Below are positions 11,311 to 22,959 of a stretch of DNA of 64,000 nucleotides, piece after piece. The stretch covers positions 1,054,001 through 1,118,000 of the forward strand of contig JAMWFC010000053.1 in the NCBI GenBank assembly GCA_027475525.1, given 5' to 3'. The translations under genes were made by a program, and so were the position numbers. Position 1 is the stretch's first letter; every line of letters begins with the position of its first letter. Below the pieces are notes generated by a model that saw nothing but the letters and a program-made list of their open reading frames with translations, ran no database searches and was not told the DNA's origin. Source of the DNA: Macrolepiota albuminosa. Its lineage: Eukaryota > Basidiomycota > Agaricomycetes > Agaricales > Agaricaceae.

Positions 11311-11726
11311 ATTCAGCTGCTCCATATCAGCAGGTGTGTGTGTTAAAGTAGAAAGGGGGGTGGTGCTTGGGTTACTTAGCGTCGATGTAGTGGGTATGGG
11401 CTTGGTTAATTCTGAGTCGCTAGGTTCTGGCGATAATAATCTAAATAGCTCTTCTAGAGGAGTAAGCAGCGTATAGCTTTTGCCTGCTAAGTACTCAAAA
11501 GGTTGGGAAAAAGAGAAAAAGCTTTCAGCTAAGCTGTCTGGGGTGGCTTCAAGCTCCTGGTCTAAAGTCTGTCTTGGTAGCGCACCCAGTAAGTGTGATG
11601 AATTGGTGGTACTTGGTTCAAAAGCACTCTCTAACAGGAGGCAGCACTGTCACTAGGCTCAAGTTTCTGGTGGAATTTTGTCTTAATAAAACTCCTCACA
11701 GTGGGCTCCAAAATGATGACGCCAAC

Positions 11727-12187
11727 TGTGGTTGGGTGCGCTGAATATATATGCAGTACAACACCATCTCTAGTGCCTGGCATGTGTAGTTATGAGGAGT
11801 TCTGACAGGATCCTGATGTGCTCAAGCAGATGTAATAGAATGATATGCTAGATGATAGCACCTCAGGTGCTACCTAGCAAATGGTAAGCACCGTAGCTTA
11901 AGCAAAGATAAAGAGAAAAAGATGAGTAGCACAGCATAATGTGCCCATAGGTGGCACCATAAACAATGAAGATGAGATAGACAAGACTAGCACCCAACTT
12001 AGTGACAAAGTTAGGTAAAGCTAGTGTGATTTGAATGCTAAGTATAACTGGGTGCTCAAGAGGTTACGATTCGTTGTTATGTACATGTGAAGTAGCTAAC
12101 TTATATACTATGCGCTACTGTATTTTCCAAGATAAGTCCATCTGCAGCGCTACCTCCTAGCACCTCTTCTCGTGGTTCCCTCTAACA
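11727..12187 (-). repeat. Putative 5' LTR of Gypsy-2
   Basis: About 461 bp upstream of the gag remnant. On the minus strand it begins TGTTAGAGGGAACCACGAG and ends CCCAACCACA, just before GTTGGCGTCATCATTTTGGA. The TG...CA termini are the only support; no partner LTR is present in the window. Confidence 0.4.
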
Positions 12188-12388
12188 GTGACCTGTCAAC
12201 GGCAATCTATTGCACATGGCTGATGGCAACCAATGGCATTATGACCCATGGCAACCAATGGCAACTCTAAATTGACTTAAAAATATAAGGGTCTGCTTAC
12301 TCTTAATATAATTTCAATTGGCCAAGCTGTTCTGGAGTATGGTTGGAAAATTCTTGACAGATGCCATGAGCACTAATGTCAGCGCTAC
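12188..12388. other. AT-rich repeat-containing DNA, no gene seen
   Basis: Short direct repeats of the type ATGGCAACCAATGGCA occur around 12215-12270. Nothing coding was recognised between the putative Gypsy-2 LTR and the next degenerate coding fragments. Confidence 0.5.
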
Positions 12389-12866
12389 TCATTGTGCCAG
12401 TTCCTGACAGGTCCAGGTGTCAGGTTTAAGTATATCCTGTGCTGCCACATTGATTCTTTTAGACTTCTGATTAAAGTGCCTTGTCAAATGGCAGCGCCTA
12501 CTGCTGACTCCTTCTGGAAGTGATCGGGGTTTGGTTAGAGTCCCCTTCCACTGTTGTGTTAGCGCTATACATTCTGAGCCTCCTTTGTCCTTGAAATAGG
12601 TGAATGGAGTATGCTGAAGGCCTGATAACTGGTGATTAAGGTAAATGAATAAGTCCTGCAATAGAGCAACAGAGCTAGGGCTGCTTTATACCTAAACTGG
12701 TCACTAGAGTCTCCAGTATATCAAGTGTTGGTTGGCCTTTAATGTCTCTTGATGTGCTCAGTCCGAGTAGAAGCCTATTAGCGTATTCATCTTTCACCTC
12801 TTTTAGGCATATCTTGTCTTTAGCGCACTTTTTTTGCTGCACACCTTTGCCAACTACTATTGCCAA
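12389..12866 (-). pseudogene. Unrecognised degenerate coding fragments
   Basis: Two adjoining minus-strand open stretches (12866-12675, 63 residues, and 12661-12389, 90 residues) lie in order with the fragments upstream at 13123-13796, so they may be pieces of one decayed transposon protein. I recognise no domain. The first begins inside the dispersed repeat at 12835-13015. Confidence 0.35.
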
Positions 12867-13015
12867 CCTTCATCAAATCTTGCTGTTCAACTCATTTCCT
12901 GACTTGTTTTCTGGGAACTGCCTGGGACTCCCTCAATTTTAGCACGCCCAACGCATTGTTACACAGGTCAGTAGCCATAAACCATATTTGCTACTGATTT
13001 ACTTTTGGGCATCAT
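12835..13015. repeat. Dispersed repeat, copy A
   Basis: About 180 bp closely similar (roughly 85-90% by eye) to 23111-23291 in the same orientation; both include GGGAACTGCCTGGGACTCCC, CACGCCCAAC and TTGTTACACAGGTCAGTAGC. It may be a terminal part of an unrecognised mobile element. Confidence 0.75.
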
Positions 13016-13122
13016 TATCAGAGTTATTTTCTAGATAGTTAGAGAACCTCTCCTCCAGTCCTCTGCCTCTTCTCCTAGAGAATCCTTATTGACCTCATTG
13101 ATCTTTGTGTGTTTAGCTAGAT

Positions 13123-13319
13123 TGTGCAAATTCTGCTGTCTCCTTGAGTTCTTTACTTTTGTTCGCCATCCAGCCTTCAAGTTCAGAGTAAAGGCAGTTA
13201 AAAAGCTCATAGTTAGCTTTCTTGCGCTTAAAGCAGTGCAAGCATCTCTTTTCTGCTACCAAGGTAGCACATCCAAAGTCCATGTCCACAAAAGTTGTGT
13301 TCCTGAGGCTTTGGAGTAG
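13123..13319 (-). pseudogene. Unrecognised fragment with a cysteine cluster
   Basis: The minus-strand translation is open for about 65 codons. It contains CATLVAEKRCLHCFKRKKAN followed by a further Cys in ELFNC, a spacing that suggests a small metal-binding module, then a helical, charged tail ending in a TAA. No start is visible. I do not recognise the family. Its position among decayed retroelements suggests a transposon-derived protein. Confidence 0.4.
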
Positions 13320-13370
13320 AAGAAAGTAGCTTGGCCATGTTATATTTAGATATCGATAGAAGTAAAAATT

Positions 13371-13796
13371 TCACAGAGATTTATAAACCAAATGCTTTCT
13401 TGGAGAATTCACTAGGACCTCAGGTTTGGAGTGATGTACTTCAATAGCTGATATAATTGCAGCTGCTGGTTCCATGTCATGCTGGAACATGGTGTCATTT
13501 GTAAGTTTACTCTTCACAGTTGCTATAAAGGTGTCGTCAGATAGTAGGATCTCATGGACTATGTGTGTGACTTTCTCCTCTGATTCCCAGATGGTAGCAT
13601 CATCTCTGACACTGAGTGTGAAGCCTTCAATGGTGCATAGGAATCTGAGGATAGGTGGGTTGTAAGGCAGGAAGAACACAGTTATTTCTGGTGTCAATAT
13701 AATGTTGTTATTTACTATCACTTCAAAAGTGCACTCCAATATGTTGGAGACCAAGAAGTGATAAGGGAGTTTTTGACATTCAAATTTAGCCACCAA
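13371..13796 (-). pseudogene. Unrecognised coding fragment (141 residues)
   Basis: This is the longest open stretch between Gypsy-2 and Gypsy-3. Composition is protein-like (hydrophobic and acidic residues alternate, no low complexity), but I recognise no motif. It lies directly upstream of the cysteine-cluster fragment on the same strand and could be part of the same decayed gene. Confidence 0.35.
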
Positions 13797-14349
13797 AGCA
13801 AGGAACTTTTTCTGTTAGGGGAAAGACAGCTTTGCTCTTTCTCTAGTCATTTTCAGGATTAGTGCTTTCAGACTTTTACTCGTAATCACCAAGTCGTCCA
13901 TCTTGCTACCCTGCCAGCTCTGTACCCAGAGTTTAGGATCCAGGTAGTGGTCAAAATGTGCCCTTTGTTCTGGTTGTAAATTATACCATGGGGGTGGATA
14001 GGTGTACTTCTGAAAAACTTCTGACCGGTGTCTGGATTCTGATCAATTCAGTAGAGAGTTTTGGTGTCCTGTCTGTCTGTGCAGTGCAAGGGTTAGGAGT
14101 CTATTCTGTAAGTGGTGCATGTAGAAAATTGAGTCTCAGTTCCTTGGCTTGACTAGCAGTGACTAGCTTTGTCCTTCTTATAATCCAGGCCGGGTCTAAG
14201 GCCTTTACCCCTCCATTCAAGGAGAAAGGGGGATACTGCCTAGCTATGTGGTTGGAAATAGGGAGTGTAGGTGCTGGTCTACCATAGTAGTGTCACCTTT
14301 CCTGTCCTATTGCTATTCCTCAGGCCTTTCTGCATTGGAGGTTGTCCTT

Positions 14350-14636
14350 TCACTGACAGATGGGATGGAGAGATGTGAAGGGCATGCTGGGTTCAGCTTC
14401 TGGTTCCTCTATGTCGAAGGAGAGGTCAGCTGCCATATTTCTCCTCTTCTTATTGTGATGACATACCCCTGCTTGTTTCTCTGAGCTCGCCTTCTGCAGT
14501 CTTTTCTTTGCATTATCAGGAGGTGTAGTAGGCATGGTATTTCCCAGAACTTGACAAGGCTGTTATTTGTTTCTTTTGTGAAAGAGAGTACCTCATGTTT
14601 GCAAGTTGGAAAGAGTTTGGTTTCTGAGACATTCAT
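14350..14636 (-). pseudogene. Unrecognised fragment, possibly the N-terminal end of the decayed gene
   Basis: Two overlapping open frames on the minus strand; one reads MPTTPPDNAKKRLQKASSEK, a basic start that could be the beginning of the degenerate protein whose other pieces lie at 13796-12389. No domain was recognised. Confidence 0.25.
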
Positions 14637-14899
14637 ATGTTATCAGTAGATGTACTTTTTGCCAGAAAGAGATTCTATGTCGGGTATAATGGTAAATTTC
14701 TTCACTGTCCATGCATTTGGTATTGAATAGACTTCCCTGTAGAGAGGCAGAGTTCTGTTTGAGAGGCCCTCTTAGTGATCTACCTGCTGTGGCAGGACCT
14801 TTGTCAAAGATATGGATGTAGAAGAAGGCATGCTGGCAGGTCAGATGTGGTTGCAGCAGCCAGTGTCAGTGGCACTCATCATGGTAAGAGATCAAGGGG

Positions 14900-15420
14900 C
14901 TCCCCCTCAGTCAGTCAATACTTACTTTGTAATTAAATTTTGAAGTTGTAGCTAAATTGATCAATTTATTAATATTAATCAATCAATCAATACTTACTTT
15001 GTGATCGAGTTTCAAAGTTTTGCTAGAAAAATAGTTATTAATATTTATACATTAATTAATCAATCAACACTTACTTTGTAGTATAGTTTACTCATTACAA
15101 TGTTGAAACCATGGAAAAATTGGTGCTGTTTGGTTTAAAAACATGTGAGGCATGCAAACTGGTGTCCACTAAATTGTGTTTGGGCCTCAGCCACATCTAC
15201 AGACTCCAGACACCTTTCACATGTGTCTGAAAGATAGCATACATTGAAAAATTAAATTTTTATTAAATTATATTTAATATACACCTTTTTTTTTATTTAC
15301 TGAAAAACAGACTGAAAAACAAATAAAAAAGGCAATTCTTTGTCAGTCTTAGTCAAAACTGACAAATCAAATCATTTCCCAGGCCTCATTGCATTATACA
15401 GCATAGAGATTTGCAAATGA
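14900..15420. other. AT-rich DNA with three degenerate CTTACTTTGT repeats
   Basis: Near 14924, 14990 and 15067 the motif TCAATCAATACTTACTTTGT recurs with small changes, separated by A/T-rich spacers that share TTAATATT-like words. The rest, to 15420, is long A and T runs. No gene is seen. Confidence 0.5.
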
Positions 15421-15710
15421 TATAGCTAGCCAGCAGCGGCACTTACAACTTAGAATGATAGCCATTCTCTATTATAGACAGCTTGGTATTTTATCTTGGC
15501 ATCTGACATTGCTTGGTGCCTTCTATCAACTTAGATGGATAGCTTTCTTATGAACTTCTTACTTTTTAGTTTAATGCACAGTGTCTACTTATATTCTTTC
15601 CAGTTCACTGCTCTTTGGTGACACTTAGCCACTTAATAATGGTGAACTCATCATATCTACTATAAACATTTACCATTGTCACTAGTTAAAAACAGAACAG
15701 AGTATCCAGT

Positions 15711-16190
15711 TACACACCACTTCTGCTCAGTTCACCTTACAGTTCAGATTTCTTTTGAGCTGACTTAGTTCAAAGTTGCCAATTGTCTGAACATCTCTAG
15801 CCCACTTGCTGCAGTTACGTTTACAGAACTTATGCATCTTGTATTGATGGCAGGCATCTTGCAGCTTAGTCAATGCTAAGCCTCTAGTTTTCTTGCTGCA
15901 CTCACTCTAAACCTTCTCTTACTCTTTTTAGACACACTTATTTGTTAGTGCTGTTTCCTTACCACACATCCCTTATGTACCTGTTCAGACTACACTTCTG
16001 CTCAGTTTACCTTATGGTTCAGATTTCTGTTGCACTGACTTAGTTCAAAGTCACCAGTTGTCTGAATACCTTTAGCCTGCTTGCTGCAGTTACACATACA
16101 GAACCTACACGTCTTGCATCTATGGCAGGCATTATGCAGCTTAGTTGTTGCTAAGCCTCTAGTTTCACCTAACTTATAGTTACTCCCTCC
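15711..16190. repeat. Diverged tandem repeat, unit about 276 bp
   Basis: The segment starting CTTCTGCTCAGTTCACCTTACAG near 15720 recurs near 15995 with substitutions. The shared blocks include TTAGTTCAAAGT, CTTGCTGCAGTTAC, GGCAGGCAT and GCTAAGCCTCTAGTTT. It is an old duplication, unlike the exact 77-bp ones. Confidence 0.75.
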
Positions 16191-16199
16191 TTTATTTAG

Positions 16200-17250
16200 G
16201 TGCATCTATTTGCTAGCACACTTTTCCTTAATGCACTTTTCTTACCAACTAGGCTAGAGTCTTAGTACCAAGAGAATGTGGGCCACCAGAACACTCTGCA
16301 ACCTCTTGACACCTCCAGAAAATTTTACTTATGCTGTATATCCTCTAAAGCTAATCACCCACTCAACCTTGTATAGCAATATTACATGATAGTCTTAATG
16401 CAACCTACACATCTTGTTGAAGACAGGCAAAGCACAGAGGACAGAAACTGTCACTAAAGCTGTGAAGTTCAAAGTCAGAAAGAGTGTATTGAGCAAAGTA
16501 AAGTACTACTAACCTGAAGTCCAAAGTCTGAAAGAGTGAGGACTTCAGGTGATCTATCTATAGTTTATATACTGCTGGACAACTATATACATGTGAATAA
16601 AGAATAATCACATGTATCTACATGTAATAGAATAAACTTGAAGTAGAATGATGATCATAGTGGAAGTGGAATGCATGCAACAGGCAATTTCAACAGTTGC
16701 AACTGTACCATGATTCAATTTCAGCAGGCCACCTGGGTCAGTCAGCAAATATCCTGGTGCTTGTTGTGCACAATTACTACTGGCTATAAAACAGATGTCA
16801 GATTACAATAGGCACTATGTAGAAGGCTGTGATGCACTACCTGCAGACTGATAGTCAGACAGATGTAAGCAGACGTTGTAGACCAAACACCCAACTTCAC
16901 TCAATCCGACAATACAACAGAATGGCCCAAAAGTAGGATTTTGACCAAAAAGAAGTGTACTACTACAATTATGACTACCCTCCTATATACTCCCTGTAAT
17001 AAAGTTTGTCAACAAGGTTTGGACTTGCTTCCACCTGATCTGGAGCCCTCTATTCTTCCGATCTTGCGCCTGAATCATGAGCTTGCCTACATCGTGAACA
17101 TGTGTACATATCATGCTTACACTCACCGTCTTTCTAAAAAATTGTTTCTTCCCATCACTTTCTTCAACTTTTCCCACTCGTCCAAGACAATGGTATCCTC
17201 CATTTCTCTTCCGCTTTTCCACTCATCATGGTCAAAACCATATCCATGCC
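16200..17250. other. No gene recognised; flank or 3' end of Gypsy-3
   Basis: Short direct repeats of AAAGTC[AT]GAAAGAGTG occur near 16470-16540. If Gypsy-3 keeps a 3' LTR it should lie here, but I see no match to its 5' LTR region. Confidence 0.4.
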
Positions 17251-17251
17251 A

Positions 17252-18678
17252 TCATACCAAATATTGCATGCCTTGTCTACGTCTGCGTTTGTCCAAAATC
17301 TTGTCAATAAAATGCTCTTCCTGATCCTCTTCTGTCACAACAGGACCTGGCATTTCCAGACGATGCAAGGGGAACAAGTCATCATCATTTGGATGATACG
17401 GTGACAACAAGCTTGCATAAAAACGATTATGTATCCTCATAGACATTGGCAGGTCAAAAACATACTCTGAAGACCAAGGAAAAGCCTTCAAAATCAGAAA
17501 CAGTCTGTCCTGTCAGGGCATGAATTTTGCTACGTGCCTATCCTTTTTCTGAACATATTTTCAACGACAGTTTGAGGTAGACAACATAACCTAATCGCCG
17601 ACCTTGTATTCAATTTCAGCAGACCAGTGAGTGTTCACATGATGTGCTTGGTTTATTTTTGAATTGATAAGATTGTCCATTGCCTCTAAATAGTTTGATT
17701 CAATTTCTTGCAGCACTGGGGCGCAAGGTCCTTGGCAGGGGTATCCGTAGGAGGAGGAGGGAACAGCGGCAATAAAACGCAAGGTGAGAATCCAGATTTG
17801 AGCTGGAAAGGCAAAAATCCTGTAGAGGCATTCATTGTATTCATTATACCAAATCGAATTCTTGGCAATGCTTTAACCCATCCAGTCTGAAGACAATCAA
17901 CATGATAATGAATGCATTGGACAATGGTCTTGTTCAATCTTTCTGAAGCTCCATCCATTTGTGGATGGAAGGCAGTTGACATTCTATGCTTGACTCTAGT
18001 AAGCTTCATCAGCGCCTTTCAAAAAGCCGACGTGAATAAGCTATCCCTGTCCATTATGATTTCATACAGCATTCTGTTTTCACAGTACCAGTCATGGAAA
18101 AAAATATGAGCGAATTTCTCTTCAGTCTGATCTGACTTCATCAGTGAAATCTGAAGATCTGCCCCTGCACAACACGTCATAGAACAGAACTGATTGTATT
18201 CATCGTCCTTTGGCAAAGGCCCCACAAAATCCAAGGTAACCAAACCGAATCAATGCTCTAGAATAGGCAATGGATGCAACGGCCCCATTAGCTTTTTTGT
18301 TTTACTCTTGTTCCTTTGACACTCCATACATGAGAGAATATATCCATTGATAAGGTCTCGTCACATATTTGGCCAATAATATGAGAAACACAAGGATGCA
18401 TAACTCTTATCCACTTCAAAGTGCCCTAGCTCATCATGAGCTAATCTGAATAGACTCTCCCTCAATGCCTTATACCTAGAGACAATTAGTCTTTCTTTGA
18501 CAAACAACAATCCATCATGCAATTCCACTCTATCAGGCAACATCTTTGACTTCTCATCCTCCAGTAACCGATTCGTATATGGGTCAACCTTATACCCCTC
18601 TCTAATCTCTGCCAAGGTGGTCTTGTCACTCATCATGGTCAAAACCTGTCCCACAACAACCTTACTGTTACCAGGCAT
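17252..18678 (-). pseudogene. Gypsy-3 integrase and chromodomain-like remnant
   Basis: A zinc-binding head (AHDELGHFEVDKSYA... YYWPNM) lies near 18450-18361. Catalytic-core pieces are VTLDFVGPLP and IMDRDSLFTSAFW (18243-18019), then MSTAFHPQMDGASERLNKTI (near 17980). The end reads HFIDKILDKRRRRQGMQYLV, close to a chromodomain beta-strand region, near 17310-17252. Pieces lie in different frames. Confidence 0.8.
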
Positions 18679-18729
18679 TCAAGACAATGCATCAGCAACC
18701 ATATTTTCCTCCTCTTTAATATAAATGAT

Positions 18730-20072
18730 TTTGTAATCGTATTAAGAAAGGTATTCCATTTACCGGGCTTGCTTCTTTGATAGATCCTTTTGTGTATCGA
18801 AATTTTTCAATGTCTTATGGTCCATGTAAATTTTGAAAGTTGAACCCAAGAGGTCCAAATGCCACTTATGTAAGGCACAAATAATAGCCAAGAGTTTGTG
18901 TTCATGTGTTGGATAGTTCTTCTCAGCAGGGGTGAATTGACAAGAGTCAAATGCAACAGGACAAGCATGCTCCCAGGTCTCTCCAAATGATAGAACTGCT
19001 CCAGTACATCATTTGCTTGCGTCACACATAACAAATATCTTATTTGTACCTGAGTCCTCATGATTGATCATTGTCAGGCAGTCACGGCCAATGACAAGAG
19101 CTTTAATTCCATCAAACGCCTTTTGATGTGCAGGCAACCACAAAGGAAAATTGCCATTACATTCCTTGCATGTCAATGGTATAAGCACAGAGATATGTTC
19201 TGCTAGTGCAGGAAGAAAGGCAGCAATGTAACAGACGAGACTCAAAAATTGATGAACATGTTTTGCTTTCCTTGAAACTAGCCAGTTCAAGATCTTTTTG
19301 ACTTTTGATACATCAGCCTCAATCTCTCTCTCCAAAATGTGATAGCCAAGAAAATCTAATTTGGTGCAAAACAAATTGCTCTTCTTCATAGAACAGAACA
19401 GCTGAGCTTCTCTAAGTGTGAGCAAAACCTTTGTGACATTTTGTTCATGTTCTTCAATAGTTTTCAACCAAATAATGATATCGTCTAAATATACGTGGCA
19501 AATTCTTCCTATGTATTTATGCAAGGCCAAAGATACTCGATGTTGCTGGGTGGCAGGGGCATTTTGAAGACCCATTGACATGACAACCCATTTCCACAGT
19601 CCAAATGGAGTTAACATAGCAGTATATTTGATATCGTCAGGGTGCATACGTGTTTGGAAAAAAGCGTCTGTCAAATCAATCTTCCCCCAAAATTGTGTGC
19701 CTGGCTTGGTGCAATCTGCCAAAATGTTGTCGATTCTAGGCAATGGGAAATTGTTCCAAATTGTGCTAGTGTTTAATTGTTGACCCAACAAGGAAGAACC
19801 AAGGGATCAGATTTGGTGATGACAAATGATGGACTTGCATACTGCAAGGATGAAGGGCAAATTCTACCCACAGCGACATGTTGATTAATCAGCGTCTTCC
19901 ATCTATTACAATATTTTCGTAGGCATGAATAAAATCTAGCCACTGTAATTTTTGCTAATGGTTTGACCTGGATGCGATAATACATGCTGTCTGGAAGTTT
20001 ATTCGCATGAGGAATTCCCGCAGGAAAAAGGTTTGCAAAATGTTGTTTTATTTTCCTGTCCATCTTTTTCAA
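18730..20072 (-). pseudogene. Gypsy-3 reverse transcriptase-RNase H remnant
   Basis: The RT core at 19791-19009 is open: WGKIDLTDAFFQTRMHPDD, TPFGLWKWVVMSMGLQNAPA, catalytic YLDD in CHVYLDDIIIW, then FLGYHILE. RNase H follows (FVMCDASK near 19010, HKLLAIICALHKWHLDLL near 18890). Stops interrupt it at AR(stop)MEYLS(stop)YDY and DALS(stop)MPG, where Trp and Gln codons are expected. Confidence 0.85.
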
Positions 20073-20099
20073 TCTACCCTTGAATGCCAGCTCTTCGAT

Positions 20100-20690
20100 T
20101 CATGCATGAACCAGTTCTAGCAACACAGGGTCACATGCTGTGCCACTGTCATCCCTCTCCTCCAATTTTGCAGCTTGTTTTGTAAATAATGCGTTCAACT
20201 CAAAATAAATGAGCTGCCTCGGTCCCTTCATCTCTTCTTGTCCCTGACGGATCCATTCCTTCTCAGCTCTCTCCTTGTCTTTCAACCGTTTACAGCGCAC
20301 ATGGGGGTTTTCAGTCACAGGTTTTCTTGCAAAGACAGGGTCAGAGGGATGCAGAAGATTGAAACTGGTAGATCCATCCATAATCGACTCTTTCTCAGGG
20401 TTGATGATCAACTTGTTACATTGCAAGAAATCAAGACCCAAAATCATGTCGGTGTGCAAGTTTGGACATACAATAAACACTTGCGAGCACGATTGCCATT
20501 GGGAACAGGAAGATATAATTACAAGTTTGACGTATTGAGACAGCAGCCTTTCTGATTCGGACCTTTTAGAAGCAAAAACACCCAACACTGACAAAGGTTT
20601 ATTCAACCGACATGTTTGCAAGCCCAATGTCTTCACCAACGTCGAGGAAATCAGTGCTGGAGGAGATCCTGTGTTAATAAGTGTGTTCTG
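20100..20690 (-). pseudogene. Gypsy-3 protease remnant with Asp-to-Asn active site
   Basis: The active-site segment reads LINTGSPPALIS near 20680-20650, where the family has D-T-G. A G-to-A change would convert GAC to AAC. The domain then runs to the family end motif MILGLDFLQCNKLI near 20440-20400 without a stop. The frame is open but the catalytic residue is lost. Confidence 0.75.
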
Positions 20691-20693
20691 GAC

Positions 20694-22080
20694 TCAGGTA
20701 GGCATAATAGATGGTCCCAACACCAAGCAAAAATAAAAAATGTGTTGAGGAATGACGTACTTGCTACCCCCATCACTGCTATCCTCCTCTGAATCTGATC
20801 CTCCAAACACTGCCGCCACTGTGATTGATGGCTCTTCCTTCTTTATCTTCTCTGTGTCTCCCTTTTTCAGATACTCCGCCTTTGCTTTTTCCGCAAACGC
20901 ATTTGTCAACTTCTGTATATTATATTCCACCAACGTCAATGCCTTTCCTTTCTCAGGACAATCCTTTGCACAATGAGTGACATACAGACAATGACATTGA
21001 TAACATCTCTGATGTTCGTCCAATATAGAACGCTCCTCTGCTGTCAGTGCATACACATACATATGTCCAGACATAGTGGATGAGGATCCTTCAACACTCT
21101 TCACCGCCAGCTTTGTGCCTTGACTATGACCTGTGGCGTTGATGACATCAGCAAGCTGGGACTTTGTCAATGCTGCAATGGCTGCTGCTAGGTGTCGACT
21201 GATCTGGATCTTCCATGCAGCCAATGCAACATCAAAATCAGCTACTGTGCGGAACCACTTTGAAAATTCCTTGATTTCATTGTAGCACCCATCCTTGTTC
21301 CCAATATGGTATTCCCTTCAAAGATCCTCGTGACAGTGCAACAGCAGATAATTTTGCATGCGATCAGGGCTAATGTAGAAATGAGCATCGGAACTTAATG
21401 TATTATTGGCCTCCTTTAAATTACTGGCCTACTTAGCAAACCTCTCTTCCTCCCCCTGTTTCTTTGTCAGAACTTGCGCAGTCTCCCACATCCAATCTGT
21501 CACCAAAACCTCTTCCCTGAGTCAAGCCATGAAAACAGAAAAGGTCAAGGCCTTGAGTTCCACCTCATTTTCCTTAACCCACGCCCTAACATCACTGGAA
21601 TTGATATTATATAATACCTTTTCAACCTGCTTCTCTGCTCCAATCCCTTTATGACTAAAGTATTGTTTAGCATAATATTTGAATGCATCGAGCTGTCAAG
21701 GACCGATTGTGCCCCGCATGATAAGTGGGGCGTGACTCGCTGAAACTTGAGTCACTTCCACCGTGTATGTTGCGCCAAAGGTTGACAAAACTGACATTGT
21801 TAAAATGGGAAGGTTTGAGTCAAATTCCTCAGATGTGGATGAGCTCGCAGTCAATGTAGCTGGAAATGGTGGGCGGAAAGAACCAGTTGTCAAGGGCGGC
21901 TCTGATAAGCTAGACAACCTAGACGTTGATGACGCCCAAAGTTTGGTCAGTAACAAATGTAACAATAGTGTTACCGTACCAAGAGTTTGCGTTGGGCACG
22001 CTTTGATGACGCCCAAAGTTTGGTCAGTAACAAATGTAACAATAGTGTTACCGTACCAAGAGTTTGCGTTGGGCACGCTT
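20694..22080 (-). pseudogene. Gypsy-3 gag remnant
   Basis: The N-terminal part is at about 22076-21696. The middle (TKKQGEEERFAK-like, about 21500-21240) contains stops. The C-terminal part at 21224-20694 carries a Cys/His cluster, CYQCHCLYVTHCAKDC, close to a retroviral zinc knuckle, then a charged KKGDTEKIKKEEPS tail. The protease follows directly. Confidence 0.7.
21926..22079. repeat. 77-bp exact tandem duplication #3
   Basis: Two copies, period 77, at the gag leader of Gypsy-3; the copies are identical although the element is decayed. Confidence 0.95.
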
Positions 22081-22318
22081 TAAGTGATGAGAGGAGTCCC
22101 AGGCAGGTCCCAGAGAACGCGCCTATGAAAATAGGGTAAGGTTGGTAACGGGGTCGGCAAGTGTAAAGCGCTAAGGTAAAGCGCCTAGGGAAGAAGTGGT
22201 AAGTGAACACGGCAAAGATAAGCGGCAAGAACCCGATATGCTTAGCGAGGTCTAAGCGTCGATAATGCCTGCTGTAGCTGCAAGGCGCGAATGTGTCGAT
22301 TGTTGGCAAGCGTCTGTA

Positions 22319-22472
22319 ACTGCCAATGAGTTTGACGTTGCCGACCGTAGCGTAAATGAGCTCTTGAGCGTAAGGGAGACTGAAGAAAGGGGAGTACTGC
22401 CAATGAGTTTGACGTTGCCGACCGTAGCGTAAATGAGCTCTTGAGCGTAAGGGAGACTGAAGAAAGGGGAGT
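22319..22472. repeat. 77-bp exact tandem duplication #4
   Basis: Two copies, period 77, in the LTR region of Gypsy-3. Confidence 0.95.
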
Positions 22473-22805
22473 TGTAAACTCTGGTCTATTGTTCTGATGG
22501 TGTATGTACAAGTCGGTAAGTACTATATATACTACAAGGAGTTCACCGTCGCCAGTGACCAACCATCGCCAAAGTGCGGTAAACTGGAAAATTTCATAGG
22601 GGTAGCTCCAACGGTTTCAGATTCCTACCGTCCTTTCAAGACCCTTGGCGCCACCAGGCGGCAGATCACGGTGCTAAACCATCAATCCATCACCCTTCTG
22701 CCTGTCAGAACACCTAAGCGACGTTGGGCACCAAATCGAGACGCTAAGCGGTGTCAGACGCCAAGGTCAAACGCCAAGCTGTCCGTCAGTTTTTGATAGA
22801 TCATC

Positions 22806-22959
22806 AGGCTTCTCCCTAAGCGCTGTCGTCAGTGACTGATGCCATCTGTCAGTTGTCATTCTTGCTGCCATCGGCGCTATCAAGGCTTCTCCCTAAGCGC
22901 TGTCGTCAGTGACTGATGCCATCTGTCAGTTGTCATTCTTGCTGCCATCGGCGCTATCA
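22806..22959. repeat. 77-bp exact tandem duplication #5
   Basis: Two copies, period 77, in the LTR region of Gypsy-3. Confidence 0.95.

Larger units (their letters stand above)
8283..12187 (-). mobile_element. Decayed Ty3/Gypsy element (Gypsy-2, DUF4100-type gag), truncated in RT
   Basis: The minus-strand order is a putative 5' LTR (12187-11727), gag from about 11310, a DUF4100-like segment, a retropepsin, a linker and reverse transcriptase. The reverse transcriptase breaks off near 8283, where the LINE begins. RNase H and integrase are absent, so the element was truncated or interrupted. Stop codons lie throughout, for example TAG in place of the expected Trp in the protease. It is AT-rich relative to Gypsy-1. 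Confidence 0.85.
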
